A DNA stretch of 64,000 bases from Metellina segmentata (lineage: Eukaryota > Arthropoda > Arachnida > Araneae > Tetragnathidae). Location of the stretch: NCBI GenBank assembly GCA_947359465.1, contig OX375878.1:90370377-90434376 (forward strand), written 5' to 3'. Made by a program: the position numbers and the translations under genes. Shown here piece by piece: positions 24,490-34,383 of the stretch (its first letter is position 1; every line of letters starts with the position of its first letter). The notes under the pieces were generated by a model. The model had not been told where the DNA came from. It saw nothing but the letters and a program-made list of their open reading frames with translations, and did not search any database.

Positions 24490-25930
24490 CCATAAAAATG
24501 TCTCACAGTTCACATAAATTCGTTTTATTAAATACCCTAGCAAAAACAAAGCCAAAGGAAGTGTCGAATAACCCAGTCTACAAACCACTGTGAACCCAGT
24601 ATACCTTGTGCTTCAGTCCCTAAATATCAGAAGCAAATTGAAGAAAATTTGTCGAGCGATTTTAATCTTTGCAAGCAATAGTTGCATAATATGTAATTCT
24701 GCAAAATCACACATCCATGAGAGCCCGAGTGTGAAACTTATTTATCTGTATAAATAAGGTATTGAGCACTTCAGATGCATGCTTTAATTTAATGACGTCC
24801 CGTTTTCTAATATAATACTGGAGCCCAGAGAGAAGATTTAGGTGGTATGATACTGTGTTTTATTCTCAAATATTTCCATGGTAAAAACCCCCAACGAAAA
24901 AGCAGTTCACATAAAATCGCATTATAACATTCACAAGCAAAAACAAAAAACAGGAGTGTGTTGTATAACCAAAAGCTTTTCCCAGTCCACAACCTACTGA
25001 GAATCGAGCATATTTTTTGTTCCAGACCTATCCAAAGCCAAAAACACATTAAAATTCGATGACCAATTTCTATCTCTGCAAACACAGCTCCTTAATGACA
25101 CCCCTATATACGACATATCCATGTGCAGCCCTGTTGACTTTATCAAATGAAAACTTTATCAGTGCAAATAAGATGCAACTTTGAGTTTAATGACGACCCC
25201 TTTTCTAATACATTACTGGAGCTCAGAAAGAAGATCTAAGATGTCGGATACTATGTTTTACTATCGAATCTTCCCATGGTAAAATCTTTAAAGAAAAAGG
25301 CTGTTCACATAAATTCACATACTTTCAACAAGATAAAACCATGTGTGTGTCAAATATCCTGAAGCTTTTGCCTAGTCCACAACCCAGAATACATCGGGGG
25401 TTTCAACCATAACTATCCGTAGCAAAAAAGACAACATGAAAATTTGCAGGTCTATTTCAATCTGTGCATACAATAGCTTCATTATGATGCCCCTACAAAC
25501 CACATATCCATGATAGGCATGTGTAAACTTTATATGTACAAATAAGATGCAACTTTGAACTAACTTAATGTGTGTGTGACGACCCGTTTTGTACTACAGT
25601 ACTGGAGACCAGAAAAAAGATTTAAGCCGTCTGATACCCTGTATTATTATTGAATCTTCCCATGGTAAAAACTTCAATGAAAAAAGCCGTTCACATAAAT
25701 TTGCATAACATCCACAAGCAAAAACGATGGGTGTGTCGAATAGCCCGAAGCATTTTCCCAGTCCACAACCCAGCATACTTTGTGCTTCAGCCCCTAACTA
25801 TCCGAAGCAAAAAATAATTCGCTGGCCGATTTCAATCTCTGCAAACAATAGCTCCATAATGATGCCCCAGCAAACCACACATCCATGTGAGCCCGCCCAG
25901 CCCTACATAAGCATATCTCAGCCCTCCTCT
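24490..25930 (+). repeat. Tandem repeat, about 385-397-bp unit, between three and four copies
   Basis: The phrase 'tactggag(c/a)cc(a)gag/aaaa.aagat' begins at about 24823, 25216 and 25604. Each unit continues with 'ttcccatggtaaaa', 'gttcacataaa', 'cccagtccacaaccca' and 'catatccatg'. A partial unit opens the array near 24490. Copies are clearly diverged from each other, so this is an old array. The last unit runs into non-repetitive sequence near 25930. Confidence 0.85.
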
Positions 25931-26665
25931 CACATCCCCAACGGTAGCAGCCCAGTGTCGCGCATTAATCACAAGCGAACCTGACACAAAGCGCTTTAGC
26001 CTTTCAGGCCCTGCGTAACCCTTTTGCAGATAAGATAAGCAAAACAAGGCATAAAATACCAAATCGCTCTCTTATTGTCCAGCTATTAATTTCGTCGAGG
26101 CTGACAGCCAATTTTTAGGCTCCTGTAATACATTATTTTCGCTCCCCTCTGCCGTGGCATTTTCCAGGGGTATTAAACGGATTGAAATCGAAGCACGTTT
26201 TGCGCGAGGGGATGGTTTCGGGATGGGATTGGGAATTTTTATTTTTTCCCGATCCTTTTTCATCCACCGGTGTGTGTGAGGAGGAGGGGGATTGCGTCGA
26301 CGCATTCGGTGGGCCCAGAGAGCGTTTCTCATGCTAAAACACGTGCCTGCGAATGGGAAAAAACTATTCCGGTTTTCGGGAAACGGGAATAACAATGGGA
26401 GAATAAGTTTGGAGAGTGTGGAATGCGTATGTGAGGTCGGGTAATCCCCCCGCGAGGGAGCGGTATTGTTCAGAGTTGACATCGGTAATAAATGATCTCT
26501 GGGCCGAATCGTTATAAAATTCAGTCAAGGTGAATTCTTTATTCGGGTTTGGACCGGGTAACGTTTGCAGCTGGTGAAGCTGTTGAAAACTCTTCAATGT
26601 GTTACATCAGCCGTGGAAAATGTGGTGAGATAACTAGTAACACTAATGGCAAATATGCTTTTTCT
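25931..26665. promoter_or_regulatory. Non-repetitive, less AT-rich segment; candidate cis-regulatory element
   Basis: This segment differs in composition from its neighbours and shows no repeat or coding signature I recognise. It holds two overlapping GATA sites, 'agataagataag' (26028-26039), a 'gcattaatcac' homeodomain-like site near 25961, and several G/C-rich blocks. The presence of motif matches is seen; regulatory function is inference and could be wrong. Open frames on the minus strand (26072-26482) are proline- and arginine-rich and domain-free. Confidence 0.25.
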
Positions 26666-26669
26666 TTAA

Positions 26670-27691
26670 CCTTTTGACTACGGCTGTAGATATAACTGGT
26701 ACGATTCTTCCATGGCGTCATTCTTATTATAAATTGAAAGATACAACTTCTGTACCGGCCGTAGACTAATTTCTATCTTGGTGCAATTCTTATAACTTTA
26801 AAGGTACAAATGCTGTACTGGCCGTAGTCTAAATTCTTTTTTGACGCAATCAAGGTGCAACTGCTGTCCCGACCGTACACTAATTTCAATCTTGGCGCGA
26901 TTCTTATAACTTTAAAGGTACAAATGCTGTACTGGCCGTAATCTAAAATTTTTTTTTGACGCAATCAAGGTGCAACTGCTGTCTCGACCGTACACTAATT
27001 TCAATCATGGCGCGATTCTTATAACTTTAAAGGTACAAATGCTGTACTGGCCGTAATCAAAAAAATTTTTTTGACGCAATCAAAGTGCAACTGCTGTCCC
27101 GACCGTACACTAATTTCAATCTTGGCGCGATTCTTATAACTTTAAAGGTACAAATGCTGTACTGGCCGTAATCTAAAATTTTTTTTTGACGCAATCAAAG
27201 TGCAACTGCTGTCCCGACCGTACACTAATTTCAATCTTGGCGCGATTCTTATAACTTTAAAGGTACAAATGCTGTACTGGCCGTAGTCTAAATTCTTCTT
27301 TGACGCAATCAAGGTGCAACTGCTGTCCCGACCGTACACTAATTTCAATCTTGGCGCGATTCTTATAACTTTAAAGGTACAAATGCTCTCTGTACTGGCC
27401 GTAATCTAAATTTTTTTTTGACGCAATCAAGGTGCAACTGCTGTCCCGACCGTTCACTAATTTCAATCTTGGCGCGATTCTTATACCTTTAAAGGTACAA
27501 ATGCTGTACTGGCCGTAGTCTAAATTCTTCTTTGACGCAATCAAGGTGCAACTGCTGTCCCGACCGTACACTAATTTCTATTTTGGCGCGATTCTTATAA
27601 CTTTACAGGGACAAATGCTGTACTGGCCGTAGTCTAAATTCCTTTTTGACGCAATCAAGGTGCAACTGCTGTACCGGCCGTAGTGAAAAGG
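26670..27691. mobile_element. TTAA-flanked inverted-repeat element (piggyBac-like MITE) filled with a minisatellite
   Basis: TTAA stands immediately outside both ends (26666-26669 and 27692-27695). The left end reads 'CCTTTTGACTACGGCTG' and the right end on the minus strand reads 'CCTTTTCACTACGGCCG', so about 15 of 17 terminal bases match. TTAA target plus CC(Y)TTT termini is what piggyBac-group elements show. No transposase is present. Nearly the whole interior is the 115-bp array described separately. Confidence 0.75.
26787..27690 (+). repeat. 115-bp dimeric minisatellite, about eight copies
   Basis: The anchor 'ttcttataactttaaagg' starts at about 26787, 26901, 27016, 27131, 27245, 27360, 27478 and 27592, steps of 114-118 bp. 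Each unit has two related halves: 'ggtacaaatgctgtactgg' and 'ggtgcaactgctgtcccg', both followed by 'ccgta'. Copies are very similar, so the expansion or homogenisation is recent. The 'tactggccgtagtctaa' stretch resembles the reversed terminal sequence of the host MITE. Confidence 0.92.
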
Positions 27692-27908
27692 TTAAATATA
27701 AAAAAAATCTTCAAAAGATTCTGTAATAAACACCTTTGCTGAAGAGCCATATTCCTTTTTCGTAACTCGTACTTTTTAAAGCATTCCAACTGTCGGCTTT
27801 GTATTTATCTGGACGATATGTGTCATGCTGAAAAATTACATTAAGTTCTGTATAAGTATGGAACGAAATAACTTTATAAAAACATGATATTTTTATAATT
27901 GAAACGTA

Positions 27909-29108
27909 TGGAATGGAACCTCGATTATACGAGCTCCAATTAACCAAGTTTCCGTATTAACCGAGCTAAATTTGTGATAGGTCTTTTCCGTAAATCCTTC
28001 AAAATGTGCTCGAATGAGCATGGAGTGGTTATTTTGTTGTTTCTAGAAAAACTCATTTATTAAAAGGTAAATAAACAAAAAACGATTAATGAAGTTTCAA
28101 ATATGGTTTATTTATAGGTTGGTTGCATAGGTTAGGTAAATTAGATTTTAAGGTCTGGGTAATTTGACCTTAAAAATTAATTTCTGCTCATTTTGTTGTT
28201 TTTAGAAAAACTGATTTATAAAGAGGTCAATAAACAGAAACTGATTAATAAACTTATAAATATGGTTTATTTACAAGTTGGTTAGATAGGTTAGGAAAAT
28301 TTATTTTTTAAGGACTTCGTAATGTGACCAAAAAAATTAATTAATACATAAACCATTGTCCAAGCTCAGCGTCCTCACAAGACATACCCCTCGTTGCACT
28401 CCTTCGAATAACAAAACACCCGTTGGTTCCTCGGCACCCCTTTGAGGGGTTGCTCACAAAGTGCAAGCTGTCGATGCTTTAAAGTTCCTTAGGGATGGAC
28501 TGTACAGATAAACTGAGCTTTTTTTTACGTTCAATTAAGGCTTTAAGCAAAATTACAAACCTTGTTATTGACTGGGCTGATTTGGTGGGCTGACAGTTGG
28601 TCGGTTTGGATTTCATGGCATGAGATCCAAAAATGAATGATCTGTTCTAAACGCAAGACAAAATAAAACTGAATAAAAAATTATTTTTTAAGTACCAAAT
28701 AAACAACCAGGTCAATTTTAAAGCATGATCAAACATTTACGGATACATAAAAACAAAGAAACACTTAGAAAGTCGTTAAAATACATTCAGTTTACAAAAT
28801 GATGCAGCATGCATGATTAACAGCGCTGAGCAACAAAAGAGCGTTAACAATTTCTTTCAAGAATTTAAAAAGTATGTAACTCATGTCCACATATATTTCA
28901 AAATTATCGTAACACACAAATCCGAATATAGATTATTCTTAATTCTTGTTTAATCGGTTTTTTAGCAGAAGTAGTAATAATCTGTAGTGTAGTAAATTGT
29001 TTTATGTTCCGTATAGACTGTTTTTTTTTGTGTTACACATGTAATATCTGATTTTGGTTTCCCAAGATACCCTTGGTTTATATTACTTCTATAAACAAGG
29101 TTTTACTG
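27909..29108. mobile_element. Candidate pogo/Tigger-type non-autonomous element
   Basis: The left end has 'ggaacctcgattatacgag' and 'attaaccaag'. The right end on the minus strand has 'CAGTAAAACCTTGTTTATAG' and 'taaaccaag'. These arms match in the AACCT.G.TTATA...AACCAAG pattern typical of Tigger-type ends, and TA lies outside both. A two-copy ~160-bp tandem repeat ('attttgttgttt.tagaaaaact' near 28031 and 28190) lies inside. No transposase frame is recognisable. The outer left few bases match poorly. Confidence 0.4.
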
Positions 29109-29435
29109 TAAAATTACGTAACGTACAGCACATTTTAAATATTTGCCAAAAGTGGGGAAATATGAGTGTTTTAGAGAAAGAATCCAACTGCTCAAATCAC
29201 AACCGAATTAACTAAACTCCATGTGTACATAGATAATTTATCAAATAGTAAAAACGTTTAGACTATTATAAAAATAAAAAATAAACACAGAATTGTCGAT
29301 TAAAAAAATAACATTTCATTTGGAACATCAAACGAATTTTTCGTATGCTAAAACCTTTTTTTTTTTTCGTCAGAATACGTGGCTTGGCTTTAAAACTTTT
29401 TTTGAAATAGTTATCGATTGAAAGGGATAATGAGC

Positions 29436-29453
29436 TATATATATATATATATA
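29436..29453. repeat. (TA)n microsatellite
   Basis: Uninterrupted alternating TA of about 18 bp. Similar short runs occur near 22025 and 48560-48605. Confidence 0.95.
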
Positions 29454-30130
29454 ACAAGTTCCACTTTCTAACATAAGTGGAATTTACAAAAATCCACTAC
29501 CAATGTGATTCAAATTTTGCTGTTTTTCAAGTTTTCAATTAGTTTCTTAAAAAACGCTTTTAGTGTTCCAGCTTCACATTTTTTTTGGAGTATATTAAGC
29601 AAATGTAAACAGAATATTTTTTCAGAATTATTAAATTGAACGTCTTGAAAAATAAAAATTTCAATATTCTTTTAATTAATAATTTTTAATTTTTAGAAAC
29701 ATAGGCACACAGAAAAATTTAACAAAATCATACACCGAGTTTTTCAGGCTTTCAATTGACAGAGAAAATAGCCTTTTAACAGATATATCAAAGATATTCA
29801 AAGTAGCTGGTAACAACTTAATAAAATACACTCAAATTCATATTTTCCTTTCCTGTTACAAGGGATTCATCCCGAAACTTAATCAATAGCCCTTTGTGTT
29901 GGTCAAATACGATGTTAATAAAAAATTACCAATTACCTTTCCTGTAAAGTGTAAGCAAATCAAGCGATTGTGTGAAAACTTGTATTTTATATATTTATAT
30001 ACCAAAAGAGCAAATTCCCAACAATGTTCTATTGATATACGATGGATCAAGGTTGAGCGCTGTATTAAATTGGCATGGACTGCTACATAGGGTGTTGAAT
30101 AATCTGAATTATGTAGGTAATTGGTAATTA
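29454..30130. other. AT-rich stretch without a recognised gene
   Basis: No domain, splice pattern or repeat structure can be supported here before the SINE cluster begins. Confidence 0.5.
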
Positions 30131-30180
30131 TTAGTCAACGTCGTACTATAGCAACTCTACGCGCTATAAACGACGGTCCG
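30131..30180 (-). repeat. SINE 3'-end fragment
   Basis: 'tagtcaacgtcgtactatag', 'gacggtccggg': a truncated 3' end directly abutting the full SINE that follows, sharing its tail motif. Confidence 0.8.
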
Positions 30181-30510
30181 GGTAATGGTAATTTTTAGTT
30201 AACGTCGTACTAGAGCAACACAACGGGCTATTGACGACGGTCCGGGATCAGTCCCTTGAGGGAAAGATCCGAGGACAACACCTCATAATTTTGAACCACG
30301 ATCAGATGACGAAGCAACACCTGAGCTGGCACCCCACTCTCCAAACTTCCACGCCAACCCAACGTGAGGACTTTCGGCCACGACAGATTTAAGGTGCACC
30401 AGCCGCCTCTACACCATACGTTTACAAATATCCATGCCCGGACCCGGATTCGAACCAGGAACCTTCCGATCTAGAGGCTAACACCTTAACCACTATACCG
30501 GTTGGTCGGC
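30181..30510 (-). repeat. Near full-length tRNA-derived SINE with the 'GCCGACCAACC' head (reference copy)
   Basis: On the minus strand, 5' to 3': head 'gccgaccaaccggtatagtg' (A box), B box 'ggttcgaatccgggtccggg', then 'gtgtagaggcggctggtgca', 'cacgttgggttggcgtggaa', 'gtttggagagtggggtgcca', 'catcgtggttcaaaatta'-like text, 'gatcccggaccgtcgtcaat', 'gcccgttgtgttgctctagt', 'acgacgttaactaaaaatt' and an 'accattacc' tail. The length is about 330 bp. RNA polymerase III A and B boxes are intact in sequence, so transcription is plausible. This is the best reference for the repeated copies between 30 and 42 kb. Confidence 0.93.
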
Positions 30511-30618
30511 GCGACGGTCCGGGATCAGTCCCTCAAGAGAAAGATCGGAGGACAACACCTCGTAATTTTGAACTACGGTCAGATGACGAAGCAACATCTG
30601 ATCTGGCACCCCACTCCT
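30511..30618 (-). repeat. SINE 3'-half fragment
   Basis: Shares 'gacggtccgggatcagtccc', 'aacacctcgtaattttgaac' and 'cagatgacgaagcaacatct' with the reference SINE. It abuts the head of the previous copy and is truncated at its 5' side. Confidence 0.88.
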
Positions 30619-30654
30619 GAATTGAGGAGGATTACTGAAGCTAGCATGTCAAAA

Positions 30655-30809
30655 CTTATTCATGATGCCTCGTCATTTGACCGTGGTTCAAAATTACATG
30701 GTGTTGTCCTCTAATCTTTCACTTAGGGGATTGATCCCGAACCGTCGTCAATAGCTCATGTGTTGCTTCAGTGCGACGTTAATTAAATTACCTACCTACC
30801 TACCTATTC
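30655..30809 (+). repeat. SINE 3'-half fragment with (CCTA)n tail
   Basis: Body phrases 'gtcatttgaccgtggttc', 'gattgatcccgaaccgtcg', 'cagtgcgacgttaatt' end in 'acctacctacctacct'. It forms an inverted pair with the preceding fragment. Confidence 0.88.
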
Positions 30810-30831
30810 TTGATAGTTCAATAAATATAAT

Positions 30832-31076
30832 AGGCCGTGGTAGCCCATTTGAATGAGTGAGTTGTTCGAAACCGGAGAGTAGCACATTCAAAACCAGCCG
30901 AAGACCGTCGTGTACAATGGTGGCTGGTGCACGTTAAATATATCGTAGCTTCAAATGCCTTTACGTTTGCGTATTATGGAGGTTTGAACCGTGGGGATAC
31001 CATCCCAGGTGTTGCCTCGTCATCTGACCGTGGTGCTATCCTCGAATCTTTCCCGTTGATATGGATCCCGGACCTT
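30832..31076 (+). repeat. SINE with a decayed 'GGCCGTGGTAG' head
   Basis: Begins 'taggccgtggtagcccattt', corresponding to the 'GGCCGCGGTAG' head type, then 'cgaagaccgtcgtgtacaat', 'ggctggtgcacgttaaat' and the body up to 'tggatcccggaccttcgtc'. It is fused to the following copy without its own tail. Confidence 0.8.
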
Positions 31077-31322
31077 CGTCTCACGTTGGGTTGGCGTGGA
31101 AGTTTGGAGAGAAGGGTGCCATCTCAGGTGTTGCTTCGTCATCTGACCGTGGTTCAAAATTACGAGGTGTTGTCCTCGGATCTTTCCCTTAAGGGATTGA
31201 TCCCGGACCGTCGTCAATAGCCCGTTGTGTTGCTCTAGTACGACGTTAACTAAATTACCATTACCATTACCCGGACCGTCGTCAATAGCCAGTTGTGTAG
31301 CTATTGTACGACGTTAATTAAA
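31077..31322 (+). repeat. SINE body copy plus extra 3' end
   Basis: Runs 'tcacgttgggttggcgtgg' to 'acgacgttaactaaattacc', then a second 3' piece ('cccggaccgtcgtcaatagc ... gacgttaattaaaatac', about 31268-31322). The head is missing. Confidence 0.85.
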
Positions 31323-31344
31323 ATACACACCTTCAAACCTAACC

Positions 31345-31519
31345 AAAGGGAGATTCGAGAACAAAACAATGTAACTTTGATCCTCAGTCAGATGACGAGG
31401 CAACACCTAAGCTACGATCCCAGTCTCCAAGCTTCCATGCCACCGTGAGGACATTTGAAGTCACGATAGATTTAATTTGATCAAACCCCTTTTGTACACG
31501 ACGGTCATCGGTTGATAAT
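31345..31519 (-). repeat. Diverged SINE body fragment
   Basis: 'cagatgacgaggcaacacct', 'ctccaagcttccatgccac', 'gtacacgacggtcatcggtt' mark a minus-strand body with the older type of sequence next to the head ('cgaccgtcgtgta'). Confidence 0.8.
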
Positions 31520-31607
31520 GGCCGACCAACTGGTATAGTGGTTAAGGTGTTAGCCTCTAGATCGAAAGGTTCCTGGTTCGAATCCGGGTCCGGGCATGGA
31601 TGTTTGT

Positions 31608-32255
31608 TATTCCGCCTGTAACATTCTAACGGACAGCCTTTCAACTATAAAGACACTCCAACAATTCCAAACAAAGGATCCAATAGCGCAACAAATCCGA
31701 GCACTGCTTAAAAATAATTTCCACAATACATACATCAACTGGGTCAAGGCTCACATAGGTATACGAGGCAATGAAAGGGCCGACCAGCTTGCCAAAGAAG
31801 CAACAACAGGAGCAACAAACTTCCGAATCAACGCAAAACTACCCAAGAGCCACGCAAAACAATTAATGAAGAGAACAGCTCTTAAGAGATGGCAGGAGGA
31901 ATGGGACGAGGGAGAAACGGGAAGAAGAACCTATTCATTCTTCCCAAATGTCAACCCCAAAAAGGAGCCACACGGACCATTCCTAACGGCGTTTTACACA
32001 GGACACGGCCCTTTCCCCAGCTACCTCAACAGATTCCGCATAACAGCCACAGGCAACTGCATTTGTGGGCAGGAGGGGACTCCAAACCATTACGTGTTTG
32101 AATGCCCACTTACAGCCACAAACCACCTGCTACAACCAACAACTGAACACTTCAGGGAGTGGGCCAAAAACACAGTAAACAACAGCAAGGCTCAAGCAAA
32201 GATAGTGCAGATCATGAAGTACCTAACAGAGAATATCGACATAATCAAACAATAG
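31608..32255 (+). pseudogene. LINE ORF2 C-terminus: partial RNase H domain plus CxC-H-C zinc-binding motif
   Basis: The open frame continues from the SINE junction to a TAG at 32253-32255 without stops, about 215 codons. It begins in the third RNase H block ('ILTDSLSTIKTL', catalytic Asp). It then carries 'WVKAHIGIRGNERADQLAKE' with the conserved His and final Asp, about 40 residues further on. Near the C-terminus 'CIC' and 'HYVFEC' give the CxC-x7-H-x4-C pattern common at the end of non-LTR ORF2 proteins. The endonuclease, reverse transcriptase and first half of RNase H are absent because of 5' truncation, so it cannot work by itself. The 'TGHGPFPSYLNRF' stretch is like R1/I-type proteins; the clade call is inference. 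Confidence 0.85.
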
Positions 32256-32741
32256 TGCCACATGGCAAATGCTATCACTATGCAACTAAAAACATTAAAC
32301 TTCCACCTTTGCTCAAATCTTACCAGTGCTGATACCACTTACATCGTTAATATTTATACAATAGGCCCCTCAAATTATTTTTTCTATTCTCATGTTTACT
32401 TTGTTTAACCCCTGTATGTATAATGTACCCCCTCAAGAAGAGCTCCTACAATGAACATAGATAAATGGTAATTACACCTGCCAGCGTTCGGCAATAGGTG
32501 GCATCACTCCTCATCACAATTGACTAAAGCTCAATTTAACTATCAAAGTAAAACATATAAGTCAGAAACCAGCTGCGCAGTTGCTCCTAGAGCAGAAGCG
32601 CACAGCCAAGGGTTCGCCTAAAGCTGCCACATTCTGTTACGGTGGGCTCAAACCGCTCTTTCCGCAGCGTGTCCATCACAAACCACTTTTACTTGTCCTA
32701 TTGGACGGGAGGTAAGGGGGACACCTGCGGTGTCCAAGTCC
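31608..32741 (+). mobile_element. 5'-truncated non-LTR retrotransposon (R1/I/LOA-like group) nested in a SINE
   Basis: The fragment starts within the RNase H domain of ORF2 and runs through the stop codon and about 490 bp of 3' UTR to the resumption of the SINE. The 3' end reads 'tgtccaagtccaag', a possible short terminal repeat. I see no clear target-site duplication, so insertion with a small target change or later loss is possible. Confidence 0.8.
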
Positions 32742-32986
32742 AAGCGTATGGTGTAGAGGCGGCTGGTGCACCTTAAATCTGTCTTGGCCAAAAGTCCTCA
32801 CGTTGGGTTGGCGTGGAAGTTTGGAGAGAGGGGTGCCATCTCAGGTGTTGCTTCGTCATCTGACCGTGGTTCAAAATTACGAGGTGTTGTCCTCGGATCT
32901 TTCCCTTAAGGGACTGATCCCGGACCGTCGTCAATAGCCCGTTGTGTTGCTCTAGTAGGACGTTAACTAAAAATTACCAAATTACC

Positions 32987-33224
32987 GAGGACAACACCTC
33001 GTAATTTTGAACCACGGTCAGATTACGAGATAACACCTGAGCTAGCACCCCACTCTCCAAACTTCCACGCCAACCCAACGTGAGGACTTTCAGCCCCGAC
33101 AGATTTAAGGTGCACCAGCCGCCTCTACACCATACGTTTACAAACATCCATGCCCGGACCCGGATTCGAACCAGGAACCTTCCGATCTAGAGGTTAACAC
33201 CTTAACCACTATACCGGTTGGCTG
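32987..33224 (-). repeat. SINE, 'GCCGACCAACC' head type, 3' end shortened
   Basis: Minus strand head 'gccaaccggtatagtggtta', B box 'ggttcgaatccgggtccggg', body to 'gttcaaaattacgaggtgtt'. It is placed tail to tail with the preceding copy, and the 3' end beyond the 'cctcgg' step is missing. Confidence 0.9.
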
Positions 33225-33242
33225 GTACTTGTAATAGTATAA

Positions 33243-33360
33243 GTAATTTTAATTAACGTCGTACTAGAGCAACACAACCGGCTATGGTCTTTGGTTAGAT
33301 TCGAGCTCGCAGCTTTCCGGTTGCTAATTCGATACTCTTCCAACCGAGCTACCGCGGCCA
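33243..33360 (-). repeat. SINE with 'GGCCGCGGTAG' head joined directly to its 3' end
   Basis: On the minus strand: 'tggccgcggtagctcggttg' head, B box 'gcgagctcgaatctaacc', then immediately 'catagccggttgtgttgctc' and 'tagtacgacgttaattaaaa'. The entire central body is deleted, leaving about 118 bp. This shows the alternative head attached to the same 3' end. Confidence 0.88.
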
Positions 33361-33492
33361 CCTTGTCATCTGATCGGTGCTCAATATTACGAGGTGGTGT
33401 CCTCGGATTGTCCTCCCTTGCGAATTGATCCCGGACCATCGCCAATAACACGTTGTGGTGCTTCTGTGTGAGGGTAATTAACCACCTACCTC
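33361..33492 (+). repeat. SINE 3'-half fragment
   Basis: 'cttgtcatctgatcggtgct', 'gatcccggaccatcgccaat' and 'gtaattaaccacctacc' correspond to the SINE body and tail, with more divergence than the neighbours. Confidence 0.85.
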
Positions 33493-33504
33493 ATTAATGG
33501 CAGT

Positions 33505-33680
33505 GACAATTTTAGTTAACGTCGTACTAGAGCAACACAACGGGCTATTGACGACGGTCCGGGATCAGTCCCTTAAGGGAAAGATCCGAGGACAACACAT
33601 CGTAATTTTGAACCACGGTCAGATGACGAAGCAACATCTGAGCTGACACCCCACTCTCCAAACTTCCACACCAACCCAAC
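33505..33680 (-). repeat. SINE 3'-half fragment
   Basis: 'ttagttaacgtcgtactaga', 'gacggtccgggatcagtccc', 'cagatgacgaagcaacatct' and 'aaacttccacaccaaccca' match the reference body. The head is absent. Confidence 0.9.
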
Positions 33681-33744
33681 CTATACCTCATCAATATGAC
33701 TACCATTTTAATATTCTGTTTTTATTAAAGATATGGAGGCAAAG

Positions 33745-34040
33745 GGGGGAGGGGGTAGCATAGTTGAACGAGCTGCGAGTTTGGATCCAACCAACGACCA
33801 TCGTGTATGAAGCGGCTGGTGCGCGTTAAAACTGTAGTGGAATGAAATGCCCTCACATGGGCGTGATGTGGAATATTGAAGAGTGGGGTGCCAGCTCACG
33901 CGCAACGTCATCTGACTGTGATTCAAAATTACGCGTTGTCCTCTGATCTTTCCCTCCGGTGTTTGATCCTGGACCGTCACCAACAGCCCGTTCTGTTGCT
34001 CCAGTGTATGACGTTACTTATAAATGCCAAATAATAAAAT
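33745..34040 (+). repeat. Diverged SINE with 'GGTAGCATAGTTGAA' head
   Basis: Degraded head 'ggggtagcatagttgaacga', then 'gaccatcgtgtatgaagcgg', 'ctggtgcgcgttaaaactg', 'gaagagtggggtgccagctc' and 'ctggaccgtcaccaacagc'. Older than the 30.2-kb copy by its differences. Confidence 0.8.
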
Positions 34041-34383
34041 ACCAATTTGAGAAGCGTTTAGTTAAAATAGATATATAAACTTCAAGGACCGCCTTTTACT
34101 CTTACACAAATTATTTACCCTCCATGCGATATCGGTGATGAATGATTTCGACGATTTGACCAACTTTGCTTATGTTGAACGATCGTTTTATCAGGTTATT
34201 GCCTATTTTTATAAGGTCAAGATCGGGTCATTTTTAGACGATATCTCTGCCGTCCAGTTCTGATAAGTCTTTCTAATCATAAGATACCCGTCGAAGCAAC
34301 CACCAAGGGGTTGAAATCAATCAATCCCCTTCAAGTTTTTATGGGGAGTTGGTGGAAATATAATGCCGATTTTTACACCTTTA

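Larger units (their letters stand above)
31520..32986 (+). repeat. SINE split by a LINE insertion
   Basis: The head and first body bases occupy 31520-31607 ('gccgaccaactggtatagtg', 'ggttcgaatccgggtccggg', 'catggatgtttgt'). The body resumes at about 32742 with 'aagcgtatggtgtagagg', exactly where an uninterrupted copy continues, and ends at about 32986 after 'acgttaactaaaaattacc'. The intervening ~1.13 kb is the non-LTR retrotransposon. Confidence 0.9.

Noticed and set aside
30435..30510. Functional tRNA genes (also at 13682, 31520, 38600, 40865)
   Set aside because: A and B boxes are present, but the acceptor and anticodon stems do not pair properly and each is followed by the same SINE body.
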